Below are positions 43,271-52,899 of a stretch of 64,000 nucleotides of DNA, piece after piece. The position numbers and the translations under genes were made by a program. The DNA lies in NCBI GenBank assembly GCA_036563505.1, contig DATCMH010000006.1, forward strand, positions 5,696 to 69,695, given 5' to 3'. Origin of the DNA: DATCMH01 sp036563505. GTDB taxonomy: Bacteria > Pseudomonadota > Alphaproteobacteria > Rhizobiales > Beijerinckiaceae. The notes beneath the pieces were generated by a model, which did not search any database, was not told where the DNA came from, and saw only the letters and a program-made list of their open reading frames with translations. Each line of letters begins with the position of its first letter. Within the stretch, counting starts at the first letter, position 1.

Positions 43271-43402
43271 GTGCTGGATCCCCTTCCCCTCCGGCGGACA
43301 AGCCGCCTCCGGCCGGGGATGACGGTGAGGGCTGATCTGAGCCGTCTCCGCTGTCATCCCCGGCCGGAGCGCGACAGCGCGCAGGGGAAGGGGATCCAGC
43401 AC
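43271..43402. repeat. Nested inverted repeat between convergent potF and fumarase
   Basis: Outer arms GTGCTGGATCCCCTTCCCC (43271-43289) and GGGGAAGGGGATCCAGCAC (43384-43402) are perfect, as are inner arms CCGGCCGGGGATGAC (43309-43323) and GTCATCCCCGGCCGG (43353-43367). The RNA would fold into a very long hairpin ending both convergent genes. Confidence 0.85.
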
Positions 43403-43435
43403 AACCCTCGTCGCAGAGCGACGCCGCTCAGTGTT

Positions 43436-45067
<1,632 letters not shown>

Positions 45068-45149
45068 CGAGGGGCTCCGGGCCGGCGTCGGGCGCGGCCG
45101 CGCGGGAAGGACGGCGCCTCTTAGCGTCTTGCCGGCGAAGGATAAAGGC

Positions 45150-45652
45150 TCAGCCGCTCAGGTTCAGCCGCGCCAGGCTCGGCACCGGCTCGCCGCGCAA
45201 AGCTGCCAGCACTTCAGCGACGCGCCGCTCTGTGGTCGCCGCCGTCTTGGCGGAGCCGATCCGGTGCGCGAGCGCCCGACGCTTGCCTGGGGTGAGGGCC
45301 TCCCAGGTGACGGCTGCCGCCGCGTCCGCCTAGAGCGCGCGCAGAAGGGTCGCGGGCGCATCGACCTCGTCCTGCGGCTCGAGGCGAAACCGCACCTCGA
45401 CCCGGTCGCCGACGGCGAAGCCACCGTCGCGCAGCAGCTTCTTCGAGAGCATCAGGTACCAGCGCCCCTTCGACGGCTGCCAGGCGCCCGCGAACGGGAC
45501 CTCGCCGATCTCGCCGCTCGCCCGCAGGCGGGGTTCGTCGCGGAAGGGAAGGGCGGCCGCGAGATCGGGCGGCAGGAACACGACGGTGTAGCGGTAGGTG
45601 CCGAGATCGTGGTGACGATCTCGGCCTCGAAGCCATGCGGGTAGTAGCTCAT
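45150..45652 (-). pseudogene. DUF1905-YdeI fusion gene with frameshift and internal stop
   Basis: A broken gene. It begins ATG-AGC-TAC (SYYPHGFEAEIVTT), then loses frame at about 45606, apparently by one missing base, since the next frame continues as GTYRYTVVFLPPDLAAALPF, the DUF1905 core. That frame runs through RWYLMLSKKLLRDGGFAVGDRVEVRFRLEPQDE and hits an in-frame TAG at 45330-45332. Beyond the TAG the same frame stays open to 45150 and encodes the YdeI/OmpD-associated tail WEALTPGKRRALAHRIGSAK and RRVAEVLAALRG. The two lesions and the intact frame beyond suggest recent decay. Confidence 0.8.
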
Positions 45653-45678
45653 CAGGCTCGCCCGCGGCTCGGCTCTCG

Positions 45679-46143
45679 TCAGGCAGCCTGCGGCTCTTGT
45701 TCCTGGGTCATCACGGCGTAGAGCGCGCCGGCGTCCCGCGCCGCCCGGATAAGGTCGAGGCGGCCGGGCACGCGCAGGGCCCGGGCGACGCGGGCAAGCG
45801 CTTTGAGGTGGTCGGCGCCGGCGCCCTCGGGGGCGAGCAGCAGGAAGGCCACGTCGACCGGCTGGCCGTCGAGGGCCTCGAAGTCGATGGGGCGCTCGAA
45901 CCGGGCGAGGAGGCCGACGAGACGGTCGAGCTTTGGCAGCTTGCCGTGCGGGATGGCGATGCCCTCACCGATCCCGGTGGAGCCGAGACGCTCGCGCTGA
46001 AGGAGCGCGTCGAAAATCTCGCGCTCAGCGAGGCCGGTGAGGCGGGCGGCCTGGGCCGCGAGCTCCTGTAAGGCGTGCTTCTTCGACGCGGTGCGCAAGG
46101 GGCACAGCACGGCGTCGGGCGAGAGGAATTCGAGCAGGGGCAT
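45679..46143 (-). CDS. ptsN: Nitrogen PTS EIIA component
   Basis: PTS EIIA-Ntr regulator of 154 residues, standard length. The phosphorylated histidine lies in GIAIPHGKL; AEREIFDALLQRERLGSTGIGEG and PVDVAFLLLAPEGAGADHLKALARVAR are typical. The phosphorelay usually controls potassium transport and nitrogen/carbon balance. I chose the ATG at 46143 over a GTG nine bases upstream. hpf and rpoN, its usual neighbours, are not adjacent. Confidence 0.93.
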   Translation of the reverse strand: MPLLEFLSPDAVLCPLRTASKKHALQELAAQAARLTGLAEREIFDALLQRERLGSTGIGEGIAIPHGKLPKLDRLVGLLARFERPIDFEALDGQPVDVAFLLLAPEGAGADHLKALARVARALRVPGRLDLIRAARDAGALYAVMTQEQEPQAA

Positions 46144-46543
46144 CGATGGCACCGGGTCGGGGCACGCAGGCCCGCGGACGATCGTTCGTCAACCAGAGAT
46201 CAAAGAGGCAAAGTCCAGGCCAGAACCGGATCGTCGCGCGCCACCTCGGAAACGAGTCGGCAGCGGGCCGCCATATACGCCGTAATCGATCGAGGGGCCA
46301 GCGCGGCGGCAAGCGGCCGCGTTCAACGGCTTCGTCACGGCGTCCTCCTCCCCGCGATGCAGCCCCGGTTCGGGGCGCTCGCGTCGTCCTCGTTGAAGCA
46401 ACAGGTAGAAATCGCGGTGGACCAAGTCAACGTGGTCGGGGCACCCCGAAATCGGCGCCGGATCCGAGAGCGCGGCGAAGTCCGAAAGCTGATCTCGGGC
46501 GTTACTGGCCGCGGCCCTCGCCGCGATGGATGCGCGGCCCCGG
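46144..46543. other. 400-bp intergenic gap with no recognised gene
   Basis: The gap separates divergent ptsN and the permease gene and must hold both promoters. I saw no strong promoter, hairpin or small RNA, apart from a weak ORF on the minus strand that I rejected. Confidence 0.4.
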
Positions 46544-48322
46544 ATGACCCTTCCCCAAATCTTCGCCTTCTTGATCCTCGGCGCCATGATGGTGCTCTTC
46601 GTCTGGGGGCGCCTGCGCTACGATCTCGTCGCTCTCCTTGCCCTGCTCGCCGCCGTGCTGGTCGGCATCGTCCCGCACAAGAAGGCGTTCGAGGGCTTCT
46701 CCGACGACATCGTCATCATCGTCGGCAGCGCCCTCGTGGTGAGCGCCGCGGTGGCGCGCTCAGGGGTGCTCGAGGTGCTCCTGAGCCGCATCTCGCCCTA
46801 TCTCGGCTCCGTCCAGGCCCAGATCGTGGTGCTGGTCGGCGCCGTGACCCTGCTCTCCTCCTTCGTGAAGAACATCGGGGCGCTGGCGATGATGATCCCC
46901 ATCGCCCTGCAGATGGCCAAGCGCGCCGGCGCCTCCCCTTCCTACTATCTGATGCCGATGGCCTTCGGCTCGCTCTTGGGCGGGCTGATCACCCTCGTCG
47001 GTACCTCGCCCAACATTATCGTCGCCCGGGTGCGGGAGGAGATGACGGGGCAGCCTTTCGGGATGTTCGACTATACCCCCGTAGGCCTCGGCCTCGCCGC
47101 CGCGGGCGTCGCCTTCCTCGCTGTGGGCTATCGCCTGCTACCGAAGGGCCGCAAGGCTACCGCCGGCCTCGACGAGGCCCTCGACATCAAGGACTACGTC
47201 ACGGAGGCCCGGGTCGCGCCCGGCTCCGCGGCCATCGGCCAAACGGTCGCCGACCTGAAAAGGCTTGCCGACGGCGACGTCGCCGTGACCGGCCTCCTGC
47301 GCAACAGGAGCCGGAGCGCCACGCCGCTGCCCGACGCCACCTTGCGCGCGGACGACATCGTCCTGCTCAAGGGCGAGCCCGACGCCCTGGAGCGGGCGGT
47401 CGCCCGCGGCGAACTCGAACTGGAAGGCGAGGACCGGCCGACCGAGGAGGAGGACCCGTCCGAGGAGGTCGGCGTCGTCGAGGCGATCGTGACGGGGAAC
47501 TCCGTCCTCGCCGGCCAGTCCGCCGGGCGGATGGCACTGCACGAGCGCCACCACATCAACCTGATCGCGGTGAGCCGGGCCGGAGCGCGCGTCGTCGAGC
47601 GGCTGCGCGACGTGAAGCTGCGCGCCGGCGACGTCATCGCGCTTCAAGGCAACCTCCCCCGCATGCCCGAGCGGCTGCGCGATCTCGGCTGCCTGCCGCT
47701 CGCGGAACGATCCTTGCGCCTCGGCTCCGTGCGCCGCGGGCTGATCCCCGTGGCGGTGCTGGCCGGCGCCATGATCCTCACCGCCGTCGGCGTGCTGCCG
47801 GTCGGCATCGCCTTCTTCGGGGCGGCGGTGCTGATGCTTCTTCTCGGCGCCATCCCGCTGCGGGAGGCCTACGAGGCGGTGGAGTGGCCGATCCTGATCA
47901 TGCTCGGGGCCCTGATCCCGGTGAGCGAGGCGATCCGCACCACTGGCGGCACGGATCTCATCGCCGGTTGGCTGTCCGTCGCGGCGCAGATGCTGCCGGC
48001 CTGGGGTGCGCTCGCCCTCATCATGGCGGCCGCGATGGCCGTGACCCCCTTCCTCAACAACGCGGCCACGGTTCTCGTGATGGCGCCCATCGCCGCGAGC
48101 TTCGCGGGGCAGCTCGGCTACCGCCCCGACGCCTTCCTGATGGCGGTGGCGGTCGGCGCAGCCTGCGACTTCCTCACCCCTATCGGTCACCAGTGCAACA
48201 CGCTGGTCATGGGGCCGGGCGGCTACCGCTTCGGGGATTACTGGCGGCTGGGCGCGCCGCTCTCCGCGATGGTGCTCGTCCTCGGCGTGGGGCTGATCCT
48301 GCTCGCCTGGCCGCTGCGCTAG
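46544..48322 (+). CDS. SLC13/DASS-type permease with TrkA-C domains
   Basis: Inner-membrane transporter of about 592 residues. It has about five helices, a central cytosolic part with two TrkA-C-type domains (DIKDYVTEARVAPGSAAIGQTVADL… and VGVVEAIVTGNSVLAGQSA…VIALQGN), then about six more helices. Substrate-site motifs SFVKNIGALAMMIPI and NNAATVLVMAPIA, with GTSPN, are typical of SLC13/CitT-like permeases. It could carry dicarboxylate or sulfate; the substrate is undetermined. A start at 46526 is possible. Confidence 0.85.
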   Translation: MTLPQIFAFLILGAMMVLFVWGRLRYDLVALLALLAAVLVGIVPHKKAFEGFSDDIVIIVGSALVVSAAVARSGVLEVLLSRISPYLGSVQAQIVVLVGAVTLLSSFVKNIGALAMMIPIALQMAKRAGASPSYYLMPMAFGSLLGGLITLVGTSPNIIVARVREEMTGQPFGMFDYTPVGLGLAAAGVAFLAVGYRLLPKGRKATAGLDEALDIKDYVTEARVAPGSAAIGQTVADLKRLADGDVAVTGLLRNRSRSATPLPDATLRADDIVLLKGEPDALERAVARGELELEGEDRPTEEEDPSEEVGVVEAIVTGNSVLAGQSAGRMALHERHHINLIAVSRAGARVVERLRDVKLRAGDVIALQGNLPRMPERLRDLGCLPLAERSLRLGSVRRGLIPVAVLAGAMILTAVGVLPVGIAFFGAAVLMLLLGAIPLREAYEAVEWPILIMLGALIPVSEAIRTTGGTDLIAGWLSVAAQMLPAWGALALIMAAAMAVTPFLNNAATVLVMAPIAASFAGQLGYRPDAFLMAVAVGAACDFLTPIGHQCNTLVMGPGGYRFGDYWRLGAPLSAMVLVLGVGLILLAWPLR

Positions 48323-48381
48323 CGGCGGGAACCGCGGCCTCGCGGCTCGGGTTGCCCCGTCAAGGCACGAGGAGACCACCC

Positions 48382-48576
48382 ATGAGCGTCGGACCGACCG
48401 GACCCTACGATCCCCAGCCCCAGCCGGACCAGCCCGTCATCAACCCGGTGCCGCCCGGCAACAACCCGCTCGAGATCCCCGTCGAGCGCCCGAGCGAGTC
48501 GCCGGCGCCATCGCCAAGCCAGCCGCCCTCGACGAATCCGCTCCCGCCAGAGATCCCGGGCGCGCCCTCGGCGTGA
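48382..48576 (+). CDS. Proline-rich 64-residue protein
   Basis: Very short protein with 22 prolines in 64 residues, no Cys or Lys, and blocks such as PQPQPDQP and PSESPAPSPSQPP. It is presumably disordered. An AGGAG ribosome site lies 8 bp upstream of the ATG, which supports translation. It follows the permease by 59 bp and faces tadD. The function is unknown. Confidence 0.55.
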   Translation: MSVGPTGPYDPQPQPDQPVINPVPPGNNPLEIPVERPSESPAPSPSQPPSTNPLPPEIPGAPSA

Positions 48577-48582
48577 GAGCCT

Positions 48583-49113
48583 TCAGCCGCGCCGCCGAAC
48601 CCGCTGGTCGAGGGCGCGCAGGTTCACCTGAATGCGCTCGTCGTCCGGATCGATGGCAGCGGCGCGGGAGAGGTCGGCGCTCGCCCGGCGCACGTCGCCG
48701 CGCAGCATGTAGGAATAGCCGCGGTTGTTGAGGAAGGCCGCGGTCGGGCCGGTGATCGCCAGCGCCTCCGCGTAGGCGCGATCCGCGAGGTCGAAGCGGC
48801 GCAGCCGGTCGTAGGTGGCGGCAAGGCCGAGCCAGGCCGCCCCGTCGCCGCGCTCCTGCTCGACCGCGCGGCGAAAATGCAGCTCGGCGAGCCCGAAATG
48901 ACCGGCCCGGTAATGCTCCTTGCCGAGATCGAGGTCGGATTTCACCGCATCGAGCGGCTTCGACGGTGCGGGAGCGACCGCGACCGTCGTCGCTCCCGTC
49001 GTGGCCGCAGGCGAGAGAGCCTCGAAAGTCTGGCAGGCCTGCAGGCTCAAGCCGAGGAGGCCCAAGGCGAGCACCCGCGGCAAACGCCGGACGAGCAGAG
49101 ACAAGGCGATCAT
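48583..49113 (-). CDS. tadD: TPR lipoprotein of the Tad pilus system (TadD)
   Basis: 176-residue lipoprotein: signal RVLALGLLGLSLQAC with a lipobox Cys, then at least three tetratricopeptide repeats (LGKEHYRAGHFGLAELHFRRAVEQE, AAWLGLAATYDRLRRFDLADRAYAEAL, AFLNNRGYSYMLRGDVRRASADL). TadD is thought to help secretin assembly of the Flp/Tad pilus. It is the last gene of the leftward tadA-tadB-tadC-tadD run, 29 bp after tadC, which supports the assignment over a generic TPR protein. Confidence 0.8.
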   Translation of the reverse strand: MIALSLLVRRLPRVLALGLLGLSLQACQTFEALSPAATTGATTVAVAPAPSKPLDAVKSDLDLGKEHYRAGHFGLAELHFRRAVEQERGDGAAWLGLAATYDRLRRFDLADRAYAEALAITGPTAAFLNNRGYSYMLRGDVRRASADLSRAAAIDPDDERIQVNLRALDQRVRRRG

Positions 49114-49142
49114 CGTGGAACCCCCGAGGTGCCCTCCTCTTG

Positions 49143-50096
49143 TCACCCCTTCATCATCTCGGAAACCTTGACGACGACGGGGAGCATGAGGGTCACCAGC
49201 AACACAGGAAAGACGAAAAGCGTTAAGGGAATCACCAGCTTCGCCGGCAGCGCGTAGGCCTTCTCCTCGGCGCGGGACATGCGCTTGTGGCGCATCTCGT
49301 CGCTGTAGACCTTGAGCGACTGCGACAGGCTGGTGCCGAGCTCCGCGGATTGCTGGAGGAGGGTCGCCAGCATCTTGGCTTCCTCGATGGCGAGGCGGTC
49401 GCCCATGCGGTCGAGGGCCTCGGTCAATCCCTTGCCGGCCCGGATCTCGAGAGAGGCCATGTAGAGGTTCTCGGCGAGCGACGGGTAGCCCTCGACGAGC
49501 TCGCGGGCGATGCGCTCGATCCCGGCCTCCATGGAGAGGCCCGCCTCGCTGCACACGATCATGAGGTCCATGAAGTCGGGAAAGCCCGCCCGGTGCGCGG
49601 CGGCGCGGGCCTTGATCCGCTTGTCGAGCAGGAAGCTCGGCGCGAGATAACCGACGAGGGCGAGCGCCGTCCCGCCAGTCGCGATCGTGATGTCGTCGGC
49701 CTCGAACAGGAGCGCGGCCACGGCCAGGCCCGCCACGCCGAGCGCCAGCGCGCCGCCGAAGCGCGCCGCGAAGAAGGCGCCCACCGCCCGCGGGTCGTAG
49801 TAGCCCGCCTGGATCAGCCGGGCCTTGAGCACCTTGGTGTCGGCGGCATTGCCGGCGAAGGTGGATTCGAGATGCGTAACGAGGCGCTCCAGGGTGCGGC
49901 GGGTCTCCGCGCGCCGCGCCTCCGGCGAGGACCCCTCCGCCGCGCTGTCCGCCGCGCGGCGTCGCACGTCACGGTGGCCGCGCAGGGCGCTCCAGGCTGC
50001 GATGCCGCCGAACGTCAGTGCGCAGAGAAGGATCAAGCCAAGGACGAGCCCCGGCTCGTCCGCCGCGAAGTCGAGAACGGCGTCGATGAGGTCCAT
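49143..50096 (-). CDS. tadC: Tad pilus inner-membrane platform protein TadC
   Basis: Type II/IV secretion F-domain membrane protein of 317 residues. N-terminal helix, then a cytoplasmic T2SSF domain (GFPDFMDLMIVCSEAGLSMEAGIERIARELVEGYPSLAENLYMASLEIRAGKGLTEALD) and C-terminal helices ending LTLFVFPVLLVTLMLPVVVKV. It forms the assembly platform with TadB, 2 bp downstream of it. Confidence 0.92.
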   Translation of the reverse strand: MDLIDAVLDFAADEPGLVLGLILLCALTFGGIAAWSALRGHRDVRRRAADSAAEGSSPEARRAETRRTLERLVTHLESTFAGNAADTKVLKARLIQAGYYDPRAVGAFFAARFGGALALGVAGLAVAALLFEADDITIATGGTALALVGYLAPSFLLDKRIKARAAAHRAGFPDFMDLMIVCSEAGLSMEAGIERIARELVEGYPSLAENLYMASLEIRAGKGLTEALDRMGDRLAIEEAKMLATLLQQSAELGTSLSQSLKVYSDEMRHKRMSRAEEKAYALPAKLVIPLTLFVFPVLLVTLMLPVVVKVSEMMKG

Positions 50097-50098
50097 CG

Positions 50099-51067
50099 TC
50101 AGATCTCGAAGTTGATCATGCGCCGCATGATCAGGTTGCCGATCACCATCCACGCGACGGCGCCGGAGAAGCCCCAGACCGCGAGGGGCGCGTGCCAGAT
50201 GTCGCCGTAGAAGCTCGGATTGACGGCATTCACGAGAAGGAAGACGGCGAGCGGCGTGACGTTGAGGATCATGGCGCCCGCCCGGCCCTCGGCGGAGAGG
50301 CCGCGGATCTTGCGCCTCATCTTGAAGCGCTCGCGGATCACCTTCGAGAGATTGTCGAGGATCTGGCTCAAGTTGCCACCGGTCGTCGCCTGGATCGACA
50401 CGGAGGTGACGAAGAGGGGCAGATCCTCCTGGCCGACGCGGGCCATCATGTTGCGCATGGCCGTCTCGATGTCCGAGCCGTAGGCGATCTCGTCGGCGAC
50501 GAGGCCGAACTCGGTACCCACCGGATCGGGCAGCTCGCGGCCCACCATGGCGATGGCGACGGGCACCGGATGGCCGGCGCGAAGGGAGCGCACGATGATG
50601 TCGATGGCGTCGGGAAAGCGCTCGCCGAAAGCCTTCTGCCGGCGCGAGCGCCGGACGCGCAGCACGAGATAGGGCAGCAAGGTGAGGCCTAAGACCCCGG
50701 CCAGAGACGCGTGAAGAAGGTTGTCGCGCCAGAGCCAGACGAGGACGAAGAGGGCGGTTCCGGCCAGCGCCACCATGGCGCCGTTGCGCAGGGGGTCGAA
50801 GCGCAGGCCCGACTGGGTGACGAGGCGGTTGAAGGCCGCGAGCGGCAGGGCGAAGCTGCCCTCCGCGTTGAGCCCGCGCTCGCGGCGCAGGGTCACCAGG
50901 ACCCGCTCGCGGTCGGCTTCCCGGCCTGCGAGCTGCAGGCGTCGATTGACGCCGCTGCGGTAGCTCGACTGCTTGTGGAACAGGAGGTAGAGCGCCTCGC
51001 CCACGAGCACGGCGGCGACGGCCGCGAGCCCGTAGAAGAGGTAGAGCGGGTCGATCTCGGCCAGCAT
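50099..51067 (-). CDS. tadB: Tad pilus inner-membrane platform protein TadB
   Basis: 322-residue F-domain protein. It has N-terminal helices, a T2SSF core with FGERFPDAIDIIVRSLRAGHPVPVAIAMVGRELPDPVGTEFGLVADEIAYGSDIETAM and ATTGGNLSQILDNLSKVIRERFKMRRKIRGLSAEGR, and a C-terminal helix. It lies between tadA and tadC, as in canonical loci. Confidence 0.93.
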   Translation of the reverse strand: MLAEIDPLYLFYGLAAVAAVLVGEALYLLFHKQSSYRSGVNRRLQLAGREADRERVLVTLRRERGLNAEGSFALPLAAFNRLVTQSGLRFDPLRNGAMVALAGTALFVLVWLWRDNLLHASLAGVLGLTLLPYLVLRVRRSRRQKAFGERFPDAIDIIVRSLRAGHPVPVAIAMVGRELPDPVGTEFGLVADEIAYGSDIETAMRNMMARVGQEDLPLFVTSVSIQATTGGNLSQILDNLSKVIRERFKMRRKIRGLSAEGRAGAMILNVTPLAVFLLVNAVNPSFYGDIWHAPLAVWGFSGAVAWMVIGNLIMRRMINFEI

Positions 51068-51075
51068 GCTCAGCC

Positions 51076-52569
51076 TCAGAGGGGCTTCGAGGGGTCGAAA
51101 TAGGCGCCGGGGATCGTCACCCCCATCGCCACGAGGTCCTGCAGGAAGCGGGGGCGCACGCCCGTCGCGACGTGATGGCCGTGCACCGTGCCGTCGGCAT
51201 CCGTGCCGGTGCGCACGTATTTGAAGATCTCCTGCATCTGGATGATGTCGCCCTCCATGCCGGTGATCTCGGCGATGGAGGTCACCTTGCGCTTGCCGTC
51301 GGAGAGGCGCGACAGCTGCACGACCATCCGCACGGCTGCGGAGATCTGGCCGCGGACCGAGGTTTGGGACATGGGCAGGCCGGCCATGCCGATCATTTGC
51401 TCGAGGCGGGAGATCGCCTCGCGCGGGTTGTTGGCGTGGATCGTCGCCATGGAGCCCTCGTGGCCCGTATTCATGGCCTGGAGCATGTCGAAGGCCTCCT
51501 CGCCGCGGCACTCGCCGAGGATGATGCGCTCCGGCCGCATGCGGAGCGCATTCTTGACGAGGTCGCGCTGCCGGATCTCGCCCTTGCCTTCGATGTTGGG
51601 CGGCCTCGTCTCCATGCGCGCCACGTGGGGCTGCTGCAGCTGAAGCTCGGCGGCGTCCTCGATGGTGATGAGGCGCTCCGTATGGGAGATGTAGGCGGAC
51701 AGCGCATTCAGCATCGTCGTCTTGCCCGAGCCCGTGCCGCCGGAGACGATCGTGGTGATACGAGCCTTGACGGCGGCGGCCAGAAGCTCGGCCATCTGCG
51801 GCCGGATGGCGCCGACCTCGACGAGCTTGTCGAGGGACAGCTTCGATTTCGAGAACTTGCGGATCGAGACGAGGGGCCCGTCGACGCCGATCGGGCGCAC
51901 GGCGCAGTTGAAGCGGGAGCCGTCGCTGAGGCGCGCGTCGCACAAGGGGCTCGACTCGTCGACGCGCCGTCCGACCGCCGAGACGATCTTCTGGATGATG
52001 CGCATCAGGTGCGCCTCGTCCTTGAAGAGCGACGGCACGGGTTCGAGCAGGCCGCGGCGCTCGACGAAGATGTTCTGGTGGCCGTTGATCAGGATGTCGG
52101 CGATGGTGGGGTCCTTGAGCAGGGGCTCGAGGGGGCCGAGGCCCGTCATCTCGTCGATGACCTCCGAGACGAAGGCTTCGAGCTCCTTGGCGTTGAGCGC
52201 CAGGCGCTCGGCCAGCACCCATTGCGCGATGATGCCGTGCACCTCGCGGCGCAGATCGGCTTCCGGCAGCTTCTCGAGCGCCGACAGGTTGAGTTCCTCG
52301 AGGAGGCGGCGGTGCAGGCGCACCTTGGCGTCGAGCATCTTCTCGCTCGGCGACGCGGGCGGTGCCGGCATGGCGGGCACGGCGGGAGCCGCGGGTCTTG
52401 GCACTTCAGCCGCCTTGGGCGTCTCAGGTTGCGGAGCGGCTTCGCCCGGCTCCGAGGATTGCGGCGGCTCCGCCGCGAGCGGCAGCGCGAAGACGGGAGG
52501 CAGGGGCGGAGGCACCCCGGGTTCGAGGGCGGGTTTCGCGGAGAGGCGGGCGGAGAAGCGTCCAAGCAT
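51076..52569 (-). CDS. tadA: Tad/CpaF secretion ATPase TadA
   Basis: Hexameric ATPase powering Flp pilus assembly, 497 residues. A proline/alanine-rich N-terminus (about 1-75) precedes the CpaF-type N-domain; the RecA-like motor has Walker A GGTGSGKTT, Walker B ERIILGECRGEEAFDMLQAMNTGHEGS and Asp box ITIEDAAELQL. It is followed by tadB 8 bp later. The genes expected before it (cpaE/tadZ, rcpA, flp) are absent: only repeat and a synthetase gene lie upstream. Confidence 0.95.
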   Translation of the reverse strand: MLGRFSARLSAKPALEPGVPPPLPPVFALPLAAEPPQSSEPGEAAPQPETPKAAEVPRPAAPAVPAMPAPPASPSEKMLDAKVRLHRRLLEELNLSALEKLPEADLRREVHGIIAQWVLAERLALNAKELEAFVSEVIDEMTGLGPLEPLLKDPTIADILINGHQNIFVERRGLLEPVPSLFKDEAHLMRIIQKIVSAVGRRVDESSPLCDARLSDGSRFNCAVRPIGVDGPLVSIRKFSKSKLSLDKLVEVGAIRPQMAELLAAAVKARITTIVSGGTGSGKTTMLNALSAYISHTERLITIEDAAELQLQQPHVARMETRPPNIEGKGEIRQRDLVKNALRMRPERIILGECRGEEAFDMLQAMNTGHEGSMATIHANNPREAISRLEQMIGMAGLPMSQTSVRGQISAAVRMVVQLSRLSDGKRKVTSIAEITGMEGDIIQMQEIFKYVRTGTDADGTVHGHHVATGVRPRFLQDLVAMGVTIPGAYFDPSKPL

Positions 52570-52750
52570 CGGAAGGGCCGGTGGTATCGCCGCGGCGTCG
52601 CGGAAGGGATCAAGACGCCGTTGACGGTGCCAGACAGCCCGTAAAGGCCGGGCTTGGCCGATGTTTCAAATTGTTCGGATCGAGGTGTTTCGGGGCCGGT
52701 GTGCGCTTGGGTGAGGGCTGAAACTCCAGCGCGGCGATCCAACCCACCAA

Positions 52751-52861
52751 CCTCATCCTGAGGCGCGAAGGCCCAAGCCTGAGCCTCGAAGGAGGGCTCC
52801 AGATCCGTTCACGTCACTGGAGCCCTCCTTCGAGGCCGCTGCGCGGCACCTCAGGATGAGG
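52751..52861. repeat. Palindromic element between tadA and the Pls/PosA gene
   Basis: Outer arms CCTCATCCTGAGG (52751-52763) and CCTCAGGATGAGG (52849-52861) and 20-bp inner arms from GCCTCGAAGG… (52783-52802) and …CCTTCGAGGC (52817-52836) are perfect. The 330-bp gap 52570-52899 holds this element and little else besides the tadA promoter region. Confidence 0.85.
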
Positions 52862-52899
52862 GGGTTGGTTGGATAGACTGAACGCGCTCGCGCGCCCAG

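Noticed and set aside
45330..45332. In-frame TAG in the DUF1905-YdeI gene as a recoded codon
   Set aside because: The gene also has a frameshift, and no pyrrolysine machinery is indicated, so decay is simpler.
46189..46338. 49-codon ORF on the minus strand with a GGAGG site in the ptsN/permease gap
   Set aside because: No hydrophobic or family features; the ribosome-like match can arise by chance in GC-rich DNA, and it continues the shadow of other frames.
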